From an uncultured Bacilli bacterium (GTDB lineage: Bacteria; Bacillota_I; Bacilli_A; RF39; UBA660), in assembly GCA_947632355.1 (NCBI GenBank), contig CANROY010000060.1, positions 1 through 5,583 of the forward strand: a stretch of DNA of 5,583 nt, in the 5' to 3' direction. Shown here one piece after another: positions 1-4,970 of this stretch; the first letter of the stretch is position 1, and each line of letters begins with the position of its first letter. Both the position numbers and the translations under genes were made by a program. Below the pieces are notes generated by a model that saw only the letters and a list, made by a program, of their open reading frames with translations, did not search any database and had not been told where the DNA came from.

Positions 1-144
1 TTCTTTAAGTCCCAAATTAGAGTTATTAAAGATAATATTTTTACCTGCAATATATTCTATATTCAATTTAGTTATATTTTTAATTCTTAGTATCTTGTTT
101 TTTACGCACAAAGGAAATTCTAAAATTTCTATGGACACATTCAT
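1..144 (-). CDS. 5' end of an unidentified gene, possibly an ABC-type ATPase (cut by window edge)
   Basis: Forty-eight codons from an ATG at 144 run open to the window edge, which is notable in sequence this rich in TAA. A ribosome site, GGTGAGG (158-152), sits 7 bases before the ATG. The protein begins MNVSIEILEF, and residues 18-48 (KILRIKNIT, then KNIIFNNSNLGLKE) resemble the first two beta strands of ABC transporter ATPases, where a pattern like LxIKNLTK...IIFNNVNLEIKEG leads to the Walker A loop. Walker A itself would lie outside the window, so the family is a guess. The 16 residues before this segment are unusual for a standalone ABC ATPase. The gene lies downstream of tRNA-His on the same strand and has a possible promoter of its own at 181-189. 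I am fairly sure it is coding and unsure of the function. Confidence 0.55.
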   Translation of the reverse strand, partial: MNVSIEILEFPLCVKNKILRIKNITKLNIEYIAGKNIIFNNSNLGLKE

Positions 145-180
145 TATTTATCCTCACCACCTTTGCAAAAGAAAAAGTCC

Positions 181-189
181 ATAATATCA
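181..189 (-). promoter_or_regulatory. possible extended -10 promoter for the left-edge gene
   Basis: The minus strand reads TGATATTAT, a TGn extension followed by TATTAT, one base from the TATAAT consensus. No good -35 hexamer is seen 16-18 bases upstream. A start near 174 would give a leader of about 30 bases before the ATG at 144. It resembles the stronger TGn-TATAAT elements elsewhere in the window. Confidence 0.3.
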
Positions 190-215
190 AGTATTACGAA
201 CTTTTACTTATCTTT

Positions 216-231
216 CGCACAAAGGTGTGCG
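216..231. other. small GC-richer hairpin downstream of tRNA-His
   Basis: CGCACA (216-221) and TGTGCG (226-231) form a perfect 6-bp stem with a 4-base loop, 12 bases past the CCA end of tRNA-His. No T-run follows on either strand, so it is not a standard intrinsic terminator. It could help define the 3' end of the tRNA precursor or serve as a protein-binding palindrome. Its left arm and loop repeat a 10-base word found at 105-114. Confidence 0.4.
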
Positions 232-243
232 TAAAATTCAATA

Positions 244-320
244 TGGGGCGGATATAGGGATTCGAACCCTAGCATAATGGAACCACAATCCACCGTGTTA
301 ACCCCTTCACCATATCCGCC
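244..320 (-). tRNA. tRNA-His (GTG anticodon), CCA encoded
   Basis: The reverse complement folds as a complete tRNA. The acceptor stem GCGGATA pairs with TATCCGC, and an extra G at position -1 (base 320) faces the discriminator C, the identity mark of tRNA-His. The D stem is three pairs, GTG with CAC. The anticodon stem closes a loop TTGTGGT, giving anticodon GTG, with a G-T pair at the top. The T arm is TAGGG, loop TTCGAAT, CCCTA. The encoded CCA is at 246-244. Because G-1 is genomic, no separate guanylyltransferase step is needed. It is transcribed leftward from the promoter at 342-369. Confidence 0.97.
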
Positions 321-336
321 ATGTACAAAAGTACAT
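321..336. repeat. perfect palindrome in the tRNA-His leader
   Basis: ATGTAC, four A's, GTACAT is a perfect 6-bp inverted repeat with a 4-base spacer. It directly abuts the mature 5' end of tRNA-His and ends near the expected transcription start, about 335. In RNA it would form a hairpin spanning nearly the whole 5' leader that RNase P removes. As DNA it has the size of a dimeric repressor site. Confidence 0.6.
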
Positions 337-341
337 ATTCA

Positions 342-369
342 ATTATACCATAAAAAGGATAAAAAGCAA
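342..369 (-). promoter_or_regulatory. vegetative promoter of tRNA-His
   Basis: On the minus strand the -10 is TATAAT (347-342) preceded by TGG, an extended -10. A partial -35, TTGCTT (369-364), stands 16 bases upstream. Transcription should start near 335, about 15 bases before the tRNA. The 15-base word TTTTTATGGTATAAT is identical to that in the kinase promoter at 5500-5514. Confidence 0.75.
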
Positions 370-374
370 TAGTA

Positions 375-404
375 AACAAAAATAATAACAACAAAAATAA
401 TAAC
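375..404 (+). repeat. 15-bp perfect tandem duplication upstream of cotJ
   Basis: AACAAAAATAATAAC occurs at 375-389 and again, without a gap, at 390-404. The second copy ends in the AC that serves as the -35 of the proposed sigma-K promoter, so the first copy places a second AC 15 bases upstream. It lies entirely in non-coding DNA. It may be a slippage product or a doubled regulator site. Confidence 0.85.
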
Positions 405-429
405 GCATTTTTCTAATTTTCATAAAATA
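403..429 (+). promoter_or_regulatory. candidate sigma-K promoter of the cotJ operon
   Basis: CATAAAATA (421-429) is a full match to the sigma-K -10 pattern CATAnnnTA, and AC at 403-404 matches the sigma-K -35 with a 16-base spacer. The -10 also resembles sigma-E (CATACAnT, 7 of 8), but no sigma-E -35 is seen at the right distance. In B. subtilis cotJ is transcribed by sigma-E, so late mother-cell control here is inference. The start would fall near 436, inside the ribosome site, giving a leader of about 10 bases. Confidence 0.5.
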
Positions 430-445
430 TACTGAGGTGTTTAAT

Positions 446-802
446 ATGTACAATAAACCAGTAGAATTATTTGAACCATATCAAGGATTTATTCGGGGCA
501 ATATGTTTCCTAGTTTATTTGATCAATATGGAAAGATCTATGACATAAAACCAATGAATGAACAAGCAGAATTACTTACCTATATTGATATTTTTGATTT
601 TGCATTAATTGATTTAAATCTTTATTTAGATGTTCATCCTGATAATGCGAAAATGATTGAATTATATAATAGTCTTCTACAAGAGAAAAAAAGCATGATG
701 AGAAAATATGAAGAGAACTATGGTCCCCTTACAACAGGTAGTTCATCTCTTAATTGTGTACCATGGAGTTGGGATAATAATCCATGGCCTTGGGAGGAGT
801 AA
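446..802 (+). CDS. cotJB: spore coat protein, CotJA-CotJB fusion
   Basis: The product is a 118-residue inner spore coat protein that appears to join two proteins encoded separately in B. subtilis. Residues about 5-35 (ELFEPYQGFIRGNMFPSLF and on) look like the core of CotJA, whose hallmark is a short 'GxxFPxLYDPY' type segment. Residues 37-118 match CotJB: FALIDLNLYLDVHPDN (52-67), YGPL (92-95) and the Trp-rich end PWSWDNNPWPWEE. The start is set at the ATG at 446, because the upstream in-frame GTG at 437 lies inside the ribosome site GAGGTG (434-439), which is 6 bases before this ATG. cotJC follows after 3 bases. CotJB is certain; calling the N-terminal part CotJA rests on a short match. Confidence 0.88.
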   Translation: MYNKPVELFEPYQGFIRGNMFPSLFDQYGKIYDIKPMNEQAELLTYIDIFDFALIDLNLYLDVHPDNAKMIELYNSLLQEKKSMMRKYEENYGPLTTGSSSLNCVPWSWDNNPWPWEE

Positions 803-805
803 AAT

Positions 806-1384
806 ATGTTTAAATATGTAAAGAAATTAGAATATCCTGTCAATATTCAAAAGAAAGATTTAAAAATGGCAAAACTTTTATTTACGCAATATGGAGGTCC
901 TAACGGGGAATGGGCAGCTGCTATGCGTTATTTAAATCAAAGATTTACTATGCCTGATGAAAGAGGAAAAGCACTCCTCACAGATATTGGTACAGAAGAG
1001 ATGGCACATGTAGAGATGATTGCTGCTATGATAGATCAATTAATGCAAGGAGCATCAGTAGAAGAATTAGAACAAGCAAGTCTTACCAATCACTTTGTAG
1101 AATATGATCATGCCTTATTTCCAATCGATGTAGAAGGAGTTCCATTTACTTCTGCTTATATTGAAGCAACAGGAGACTATTTAGCAGATTTATATAGTGA
1201 TATGGCTGCTGAACAAAGAGCAAGAATTACTTATGAAAATTTAATGAATGTAACAAATGATCCAGACTTATTAGGTCCCCTTTCTTTTCTTCGTCAAAGA
1301 GAAGTTGTTCACTTTAAAAGATTCCAAGAATTAAAAGATTATTATGAAGAAAAATATGGGAAAATGAAAAAGGAAAAAAATTAA
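806..1384 (+). CDS. cotJC: spore coat manganese catalase CotJC
   Basis: This 192-residue protein belongs to the non-haem manganese catalase family (2 H2O2 to 2 H2O + O2) and is a coat component. The full set of dimanganese ligands is visible: E35 in GPNGEW, E65 and H68 in GTEEMAHVE, E136 in AAEQRAR, and H169 in REVVHF. The spacings between them (3 residues for E65-H68, 33 for E136-H169) match those of the Lactiplantibacillus enzyme. It is shorter than cytosolic Mn catalases, as is usual for CotJC, which lacks their long C-terminal tail. GGGAGGAG (792-799) overlaps the end of the upstream gene and sits 6 bases before the ATG, so translation is probably coupled. The stop codon lies within the loop of the downstream terminator. 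Confidence 0.96.
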   Translation: MFKYVKKLEYPVNIQKKDLKMAKLLFTQYGGPNGEWAAAMRYLNQRFTMPDERGKALLTDIGTEEMAHVEMIAAMIDQLMQGASVEELEQASLTNHFVEYDHALFPIDVEGVPFTSAYIEATGDYLADLYSDMAAEQRARITYENLMNVTNDPDLLGPLSFLRQREVVHFKRFQELKDYYEEKYGKMKKEKN

Positions 1385-1397
1385 CTTTTTCCTTTTT
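1367..1397. terminator. bidirectional terminator between cotJC and mbl
   Basis: AAAAAGGAAAAA (1367-1378) and TTTTTCCTTTTT (1386-1397) form a perfect 12-bp stem with a 7-base loop. The A-rich and T-rich arms supply a U-tract in both directions, and the convergent stop codons lie at 1382-1384 and 1409-1407. With only two G-C pairs the hairpin is weak, but its position between convergent operons supports the call. Confidence 0.65.
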
Positions 1398-1406
1398 TTA
1401 TGCACA

Positions 1407-2399
1407 CTAATGTGAATTATTTTCTAAAGATTTTATATTCTCTAACATAATTCCAATTCCTTCAATGGTAGAACTTTCAGAATCTTTAATTTTATGAACA
1501 GGAATCCCTAATTCATAAGAAATTAATTCATCTAATCCTGTTAGGGATGAACTTCCTCCCGTTAAGATAATTCCTTCTTTCGCAATATCAGCAGCCATCT
1601 CTGGATGAATATCTTCTAATAAGTTTTTTATTTCATCAATTAAAGTATAAATTTCTTCTTGAATTGCTTCCGTTATATCGGCAGAATCTATCGTAATGGT
1701 ATGAGGTAAATTGGTAATTAAATCTCTTCCTCTTACCTCTACTTCTTTCTTTTTTCCAACGAGAGAAGTTGCTTCTATTTTTACTTCTTCTGCTGTTTTT
1801 TCACCGATGAGTAATTTATATTTTTGTTTTAAATAAGATACTAATTTACTATCTATTTTTTCTCCTGCAATAGGAATAGAAACTCCTTTAATAATTTCTC
1901 CTAAAGATAATACTGCCATATCTGTTTTTCCATATCCCATATCAATAATCATAGATGCTTTTGGTAAATTGATATCCATTCCCGAACCTAGAGCAGCCGC
2001 TTTAATTCCATCTACTAAGATAACTTCTCTAGATCCCATTCTCTCTCCTGCTTCTTTAAAAGCACTTTTTTCTGCTTTCGTAACATCTAGAGGAATACTC
2101 ATAATAATTTTTGGTTTCATAAATCCAGTATGTATTTTTGTTTTTTTAAAGAAGTATTGTATTAACTGATCTGTTACCTCAAAATCAGCAATTACGCCTT
2201 CTTTCATTGGGTGAATTAATTCTATTTTTTCAGGAGTTTTTCCATACATTCTTTTAGCATCTTTGCCATAGGCAAGAATTTCTTTAGAGCTTTTATCTAC
2301 TGCTACTACGCATGGTTCTTGCAAAATTTTACCTTTTTTCTTTTGATATATAGAAACATTAGAAGTTCCGAGATCAATTCCAAGAATTCTCTCCATCAT
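1407..2399 (-). CDS. mbl: MreB/Mbl-family bacterial actin
   Basis: This actin-fold cytoskeletal protein should guide lateral wall synthesis. Position after spoIIID and Mbl-like stretches (RGRD, residues 223-226, then NLPHTITI) favour Mbl over MreB. I chose the ATG at 2399 (330 residues, near the usual 333): GGGTGA (2409-2404) lies 4 bases upstream, while the longer in-frame ORF from 2438 has no ribosome site and its extra codons overlap a promoter. Phosphate loop 1 is normal (GIDLGTSN, 7-14). Elsewhere the nucleotide site is odd. The usual EEPxxAAIG is VDGIKAAALG (129-138), so the conserved Glu-Pro is gone. Phosphate loop 2 is DMGYGKTD (153-160) rather than DIGGGTTD, and the late GGGxLL is GGSSSL (281-286). 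It may be a specialised paralogue with altered ATP turnover. The family is certain; the exact subfamily is likely. Confidence 0.92.
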   Translation of the reverse strand: MMERILGIDLGTSNVSIYQKKKGKILQEPCVVAVDKSSKEILAYGKDAKRMYGKTPEKIELIHPMKEGVIADFEVTDQLIQYFFKKTKIHTGFMKPKIIMSIPLDVTKAEKSAFKEAGERMGSREVILVDGIKAAALGSGMDINLPKASMIIDMGYGKTDMAVLSLGEIIKGVSIPIAGEKIDSKLVSYLKQKYKLLIGEKTAEEVKIEATSLVGKKKEVEVRGRDLITNLPHTITIDSADITEAIQEEIYTLIDEIKNLLEDIHPEMAADIAKEGIILTGGSSSLTGLDELISYELGIPVHKIKDSESSTIEGIGIMLENIKSLENNSH

Positions 2400-2421
2400 A
2401 AAATCACCCACAATGTCTTTT

Positions 2422-2430
2422 ATTATATCA
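2422..2430 (-). promoter_or_regulatory. vegetative extended -10 promoter of mbl
   Basis: The minus strand reads TGATATAAT (2430-2422), a perfect TATAAT with a TGn extension inside TTATGATATAAT, one base different from the tRNA-His and kinase promoters. No convincing -35 is present. The start would be near 2415, with a leader of about 16 bases carrying GGGTGA before the ATG at 2399. This lets mbl be expressed independently of spoIIID. Confidence 0.6.
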
Positions 2431-2438
2431 TAAGTCAT

Positions 2439-2696
2439 TTAGTTTGTATCCAACTTTTCATACTTTTTACGAGTAGATTCTCCTCCTCGGATATGTCTAA
2501 TATCCGTATGATACTTTAATACTTCTTCAATTTCGATAAACAAAGAATTGTCAATATCTTTCAATCGTTCATGTAAATCTTTATGAACTGTACTTTTCGA
2601 TACTTGAAAAATTTTAGAAATAGTACGAATCGTATCTTTTGTTTTTAACATATGTCTTGCTTCCGCTAATACTCTTTTGTTGATTTTCGAATTCAT
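2439..2696 (-). CDS. spoIIID: sporulation transcription factor SpoIIID
   Basis: This 85-residue DNA-binding protein acts in the mother cell, activating or repressing sigma-E-dependent genes and preparing the switch to sigma-K. It matches B. subtilis SpoIIID (93 residues) along its length. The helix-turn-helix covers residues about 22-43, with the near-invariant VSKSTVHKDLHERL (32-45). The conserved RHIRGGEST (67-75) and a basic tail (RKKYEK) form the second DNA contact. It lacks the last few acidic residues of the Bacillus protein. GAGAGGTG (2708-2701) gives a strong ribosome site 4 bases before the ATG. A terminator ends spoIIQ only 25 bases upstream, so transcription must come from readthrough or a very close promoter. 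A weak sigma-E-like candidate is CATATATT (2721-2714) with ACATTAT (2742-2736). Confidence 0.97.
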   Translation of the reverse strand: MNSKINKRVLAEARHMLKTKDTIRTISKIFQVSKSTVHKDLHERLKDIDNSLFIEIEEVLKYHTDIRHIRGGESTRKKYEKLDTN

Positions 2697-2721
2697 TTTT
2701 CACCTCTCATATCAATATATG

Positions 2722-2759
2722 AAAAAAAGAGTATTATAATGTTTTATCATAATACTCTT
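2722..2759 (-). terminator. intrinsic terminator at the end of spoIIQ
   Basis: On the minus strand AAGAGTATTAT (2759-2749) pairs perfectly with ATAATACTCTT (2737-2727) across an 11-base loop. The T-run extends to seven bases (2728-2722). The spoIIQ stop codon (2736-2734) lies inside the second arm. It should end most spoIID/spoIIQ transcripts before spoIIID. Confidence 0.85.
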
Positions 2760-3354
2760 CTGGGTTTACAGATATATTATCAATGATTAGTTCAAAGTAT
2801 AAATGAACGCCTAAATCAGCATTGATATTTGATTTCCCTGATTTTCCAATAATCATACCTTTTGTAACAGTATCTCCTTCTTTTACTGTGATATTGGTAA
2901 TACTTTGATAAACGGTTTTTACATTAGAAGAATGCTTAATCGTGATACTATTTCCTAGTAAAGCATCTTCTTTTACTTCGATAACTTCTCCATCTAAAAC
3001 CGATAATACATCAAATTCTTCTCCCTCTTTTGAATAGCTAACACCTGTACTTTGCATATAAGTATCTTCATAATAAATTAAGGAATTTTTTTGATCTTCT
3101 TCCTCGCCTCGATAATCATAATAGTTTTGTGCGACTACGACACCTTCTTCCTGATAAGGACGAATCATTGTCATTTCATTTTCACCAATGACAGGAAGAT
3201 CTAAATGATTTAAAATATCATAGGCATGATTAGGAAAAGGACTTTCTACCATTTGTGGTTTTTGTTTGATGGTTACTGCAAATCCTAAAACTAAAAGAAA
3301 AAGAGAGACTCCATAAAGGCTATAAATTACTGGTTTTGTTAAATATTTTTTCAT
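2734..3354 (-). CDS. spoIIQ: forespore engulfment protein SpoIIQ (degenerate LytM domain)
   Basis: SpoIIQ sits in the forespore membrane and binds mother-cell SpoIIIAH across the septum, forming the channel needed for engulfment and late forespore gene expression. This 206-residue copy has one membrane helix (about 10-29). Next comes the SpoIIQ-type linker RPYQEEGVVVAQNYYD (65-80) and an M23/LytM fold (about 100-200) with GEVIEVKEDALLGNSITI and GVHLYFEL. The metallopeptidase residues are missing: the first HxxxD segment reads GVSYSKEG (104-111) with no His or Asp, and the last HxH is H-L-Y (184-186). It therefore should not cut peptidoglycan, as is known for B. subtilis SpoIIQ. AGAGGTGAG (3366-3358) is 3 bases before the ATG. 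It lies 45 bases after spoIID. Confidence 0.94.
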   Translation of the reverse strand: MKKYLTKPVIYSLYGVSLFLLVLGFAVTIKQKPQMVESPFPNHAYDILNHLDLPVIGENEMTMIRPYQEEGVVVAQNYYDYRGEEEDQKNSLIYYEDTYMQSTGVSYSKEGEEFDVLSVLDGEVIEVKEDALLGNSITIKHSSNVKTVYQSITNITVKEGDTVTKGMIIGKSGKSNINADLGVHLYFELIIDNISVNPEEYYDKTL

Positions 3355-3371
3355 TTTCTCACCTCTATTAA

Positions 3372-3400
3372 AAGTGTGAGCAAATTTTTTCTCTTTATAC
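3372..3400 (-). promoter_or_regulatory. possible forespore (sigma-F/G type) promoter of spoIIQ
   Basis: GTATA (3400-3396), overlapping the spoIID stop codon, matches the sigma-F/sigma-G -35. After 17 bases CACACTT (3378-3372) fits the sigma-G -10 CATnnTA at most positions, and shifted slightly it partly fits sigma-F. A forespore promoter is expected because spoIIQ acts in the forespore and spoIID in the mother cell. The predicted start (about 3365) falls at the ribosome site, which weakens the call. Confidence 0.3.
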
Positions 3401-4314
3401 TATAATTTTATTTTTTTTAAGTCTACTCCCGTATAATAGTGTTTTAATATCTCTTCATAAGTATATCCTTCTTTTGCCATTCCTTGCGCTCCATACTGAC
3501 TCATTCCTACCCCATGTCCATATCCTTTCGTAGTAATTGTAATCCTTTCTCCAACCGTAATCGTAAAGGCTCTAGAACGAAGTCCCAAGAGTGACATGAC
3601 TTCACTACCGGTATAGGTTTTTCCGTTGATTTTGATTTCATTAATTCTACCAGCGCTTGTCTTAGATAAAATTTGGATAGTAATCTCCTCAGAATCTGGT
3701 AGTTTTAATCGTTTTAAAAATTCTTTTTTAGAATATTCTTCGACTTCTTGAAAGACGGGAGATATGGTATCCCATTTACTATCTACACTTCTTAAATAAG
3801 GTACCTTAGAAACAAATACTTCTTCACTATTTTCTGTTTTCCCCGTACTCGTAGAAAAAAAGAGTGCTTCTGCTACTTTTTCTTTATATACGATATATTG
3901 ATAGGCAGTATCTTCTACCGCATGTGTTACTTTATCATAATATTTTTGATAGTTATTTTTCCACTTTTTCTTTAAGGTATCACTATCTAAATAGACTTGA
4001 TTTAATACTGTATCTATCACATCATAATCTTTCTTTTGATTCTTTTGGATTTGATACATCACATAACTTCTAGAAGCAACTGCCTGTGCCTTTAAAGCTT
4101 CTTCTTCAAAACTAACTGGCATCTCTCCTGCTACTACTCCAACAATATATTCTTCTAATGGTACTACCTCTATTTTTCCCGTATCGCTTCTTTTAATTCT
4201 TACCATAGTATTTTTAGAAAATTGAAAGGTTGTTTCTTTCTCTTTAAAAAAATAGGTAATAATCAAAGTAGGTATCAAAATAAAAAGCAAAGAAAAAAGT
4301 AGTACTTTTTTCAT
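3400..4314 (-). CDS. spoIID: engulfment lytic transglycosylase SpoIID
   Basis: SpoIID, anchored in the mother-cell membrane, cuts peptidoglycan glycan strands with SpoIIM and SpoIIP during engulfment. The 304-residue product has a short N-terminal anchor (about 4-23). The SpoIID domain begins VPLEEYIVGVVAGEMP (51-66), and E64 in GEMP corresponds to the catalytic Glu of the B. subtilis protein. ALKAQAVASRSYVMYQ (73-88) follows, and the family's GYGHGVGMSQYGAQGMA closes the fold near the C-terminus. Where clostridial homologues carry zinc-binding Cys and His, this one reads DVIDTVLNQVY, so zinc is unlikely. It is somewhat shorter than the Bacillus protein (343). GAAGGAGG lies just before the ATG. 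It follows the ywzB-like gene by 22 bases and may be partly co-transcribed with it. A sigma-E promoter was expected but I see no convincing one. Confidence 0.96.
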   Translation of the reverse strand: MKKVLLFSLLFILIPTLIITYFFKEKETTFQFSKNTMVRIKRSDTGKIEVVPLEEYIVGVVAGEMPVSFEEEALKAQAVASRSYVMYQIQKNQKKDYDVIDTVLNQVYLDSDTLKKKWKNNYQKYYDKVTHAVEDTAYQYIVYKEKVAEALFFSTSTGKTENSEEVFVSKVPYLRSVDSKWDTISPVFQEVEEYSKKEFLKRLKLPDSEEITIQILSKTSAGRINEIKINGKTYTGSEVMSLLGLRSRAFTITVGERITITTKGYGHGVGMSQYGAQGMAKEGYTYEEILKHYYTGVDLKKIKL

Positions 4315-4336
4315 GGATTTCCTCCTTCAAAATGAA

Positions 4337-4531
4337 CTACAATGTTTGTGAAAAATATGCAAAATCATATAAAAAGTTTGTTACTAAATAAGAAAGTGCA
4401 AAACTCATCATCACATAAAGGATTTTCATTTGTAATACTCTTCCTTTTTTAAATAACACATCCATTCGTAAAGATTCTAATACCCAAATAGAAAGAGGTA
4501 CCATTACGATATAAAGCGCTATTTTAACCAT
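4337..4531 (-). CDS. ywzB: small DUF1146 (YwzB-like) membrane protein
   Basis: This 64-residue protein has two membrane helices (about 3-20 and 37-57) joined by a basic loop RMDVLFKKGRVLQMK (22-36). The arrangement and the FKKxRVxQ loop match the DUF1146 family, typified by B. subtilis YwzB, which is encoded close upstream of spoIID there too. Its function is unknown. The start codon lies inside the end of rpiB: ATGGTTAA (4531-4524) holds this start and the rpiB stop, an 8-base overlap implying translational coupling. The nearest ribosome-like GAGG is about 12 bases upstream, farther than usual, which also fits coupling. Conservation of position is the best support. Confidence 0.85.
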   Translation of the reverse strand: MVKIALYIVMVPLSIWVLESLRMDVLFKKGRVLQMKILYVMMSFALSYLVTNFLYDFAYFSQTL

Positions 4532-4961
4532 GGTAAGAATCTACCTCATTTCTTCTTCGAACATGTCTTTCTTCCATAGAACATTCCGTAGAGAAAAATA
4601 CTTTTAGAATCTCTTTTAACTCTTCGATTGGCGTTTTAGAACCTACCGCAATCACATTAGCATCATTATCTTCTCTCGTTACTTTGGCTTCCCAAGTATT
4701 ATTTACTTTCGCGCAGCGAACTCCTCTTACTTTATTACAAGCAATACTCATTCCAATACCACTTCCACAGATTAAAACTCCATAATCTACTTCTTTAGAA
4801 ACAACTGCTTCACCAACTTTAAAAGCATACATAGGATAATCTACTGGTTCAGAACTATCTGTTCCATAGTTTACTACAGTATATCCTAAACTTTCTAAAT
4901 ATTTTGTCAATTCTTGTTTTAATTCTACTCCTCTATGATCTGTTGCAATTCCTATTTTCAT
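4524..4961 (-). CDS. rpiB: ribose 5-phosphate isomerase B
   Basis: RpiB interconverts ribose 5-phosphate and ribulose 5-phosphate in the pentose phosphate pathway; the family also includes allose- and galactose-6-phosphate isomerases. The 145-residue length is typical. Visible signatures are IATDHRG (5-11), PVDYPMYA (39-46), the active-site loop ICGSGIGMSIACNKV (64-78) with C65 as the proton-acceptor cysteine, and NDANVIAVGSK (99-109). The residue matching the E. coli ring-opening His99 is Asp98 here (TREDND where HND is usual), so sugar preference or mechanism may differ. TAGGAGGAAA overlaps the stop of the kinase gene 9 bases upstream, so the two genes form an operon. The 3' end overlaps the ywzB-like gene. 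Confidence 0.93.
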   Translation of the reverse strand: MKIGIATDHRGVELKQELTKYLESLGYTVVNYGTDSSEPVDYPMYAFKVGEAVVSKEVDYGVLICGSGIGMSIACNKVRGVRCAKVNNTWEAKVTREDNDANVIAVGSKTPIEELKEILKVFFSTECSMEERHVRRRNEVDSYHG

Positions 4962-4970
4962 ATTTTCCTC

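Noticed and set aside
405..428. Sigma-E promoter for cotJ using GCATTTT and CATAAAAT
   Set aside because: The two elements are only 9 bases apart, far less than the roughly 14 required.
437..445. GTG start at 437 for the CotJA-CotJB gene
   Set aside because: The GTG is part of the ribosome site GAGGTG; the ATG at 446 is correctly spaced from it.
1969..2169. 66-codon plus-strand ORF opposite mbl
   Set aside because: It lies fully antisense to a well-conserved gene, has no ribosome site and no recognisable protein features.
2319..2519. 66-codon plus-strand ORF across the mbl/spoIIID junction
   Set aside because: Antisense to two real genes with low-complexity Phe/Ile/Ser content; a shadow frame.
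3864..4073. 69-codon plus-strand ORF opposite spoIID
   Set aside because: Antisense to the SpoIID domain, without a ribosome site.
4337..4385. Sigma-E promoter for spoIID from GCATATT upstream of the gene
   Set aside because: The -35-like word is a good match, but no CATACAnT-like -10 is found 13-15 bases downstream of it.
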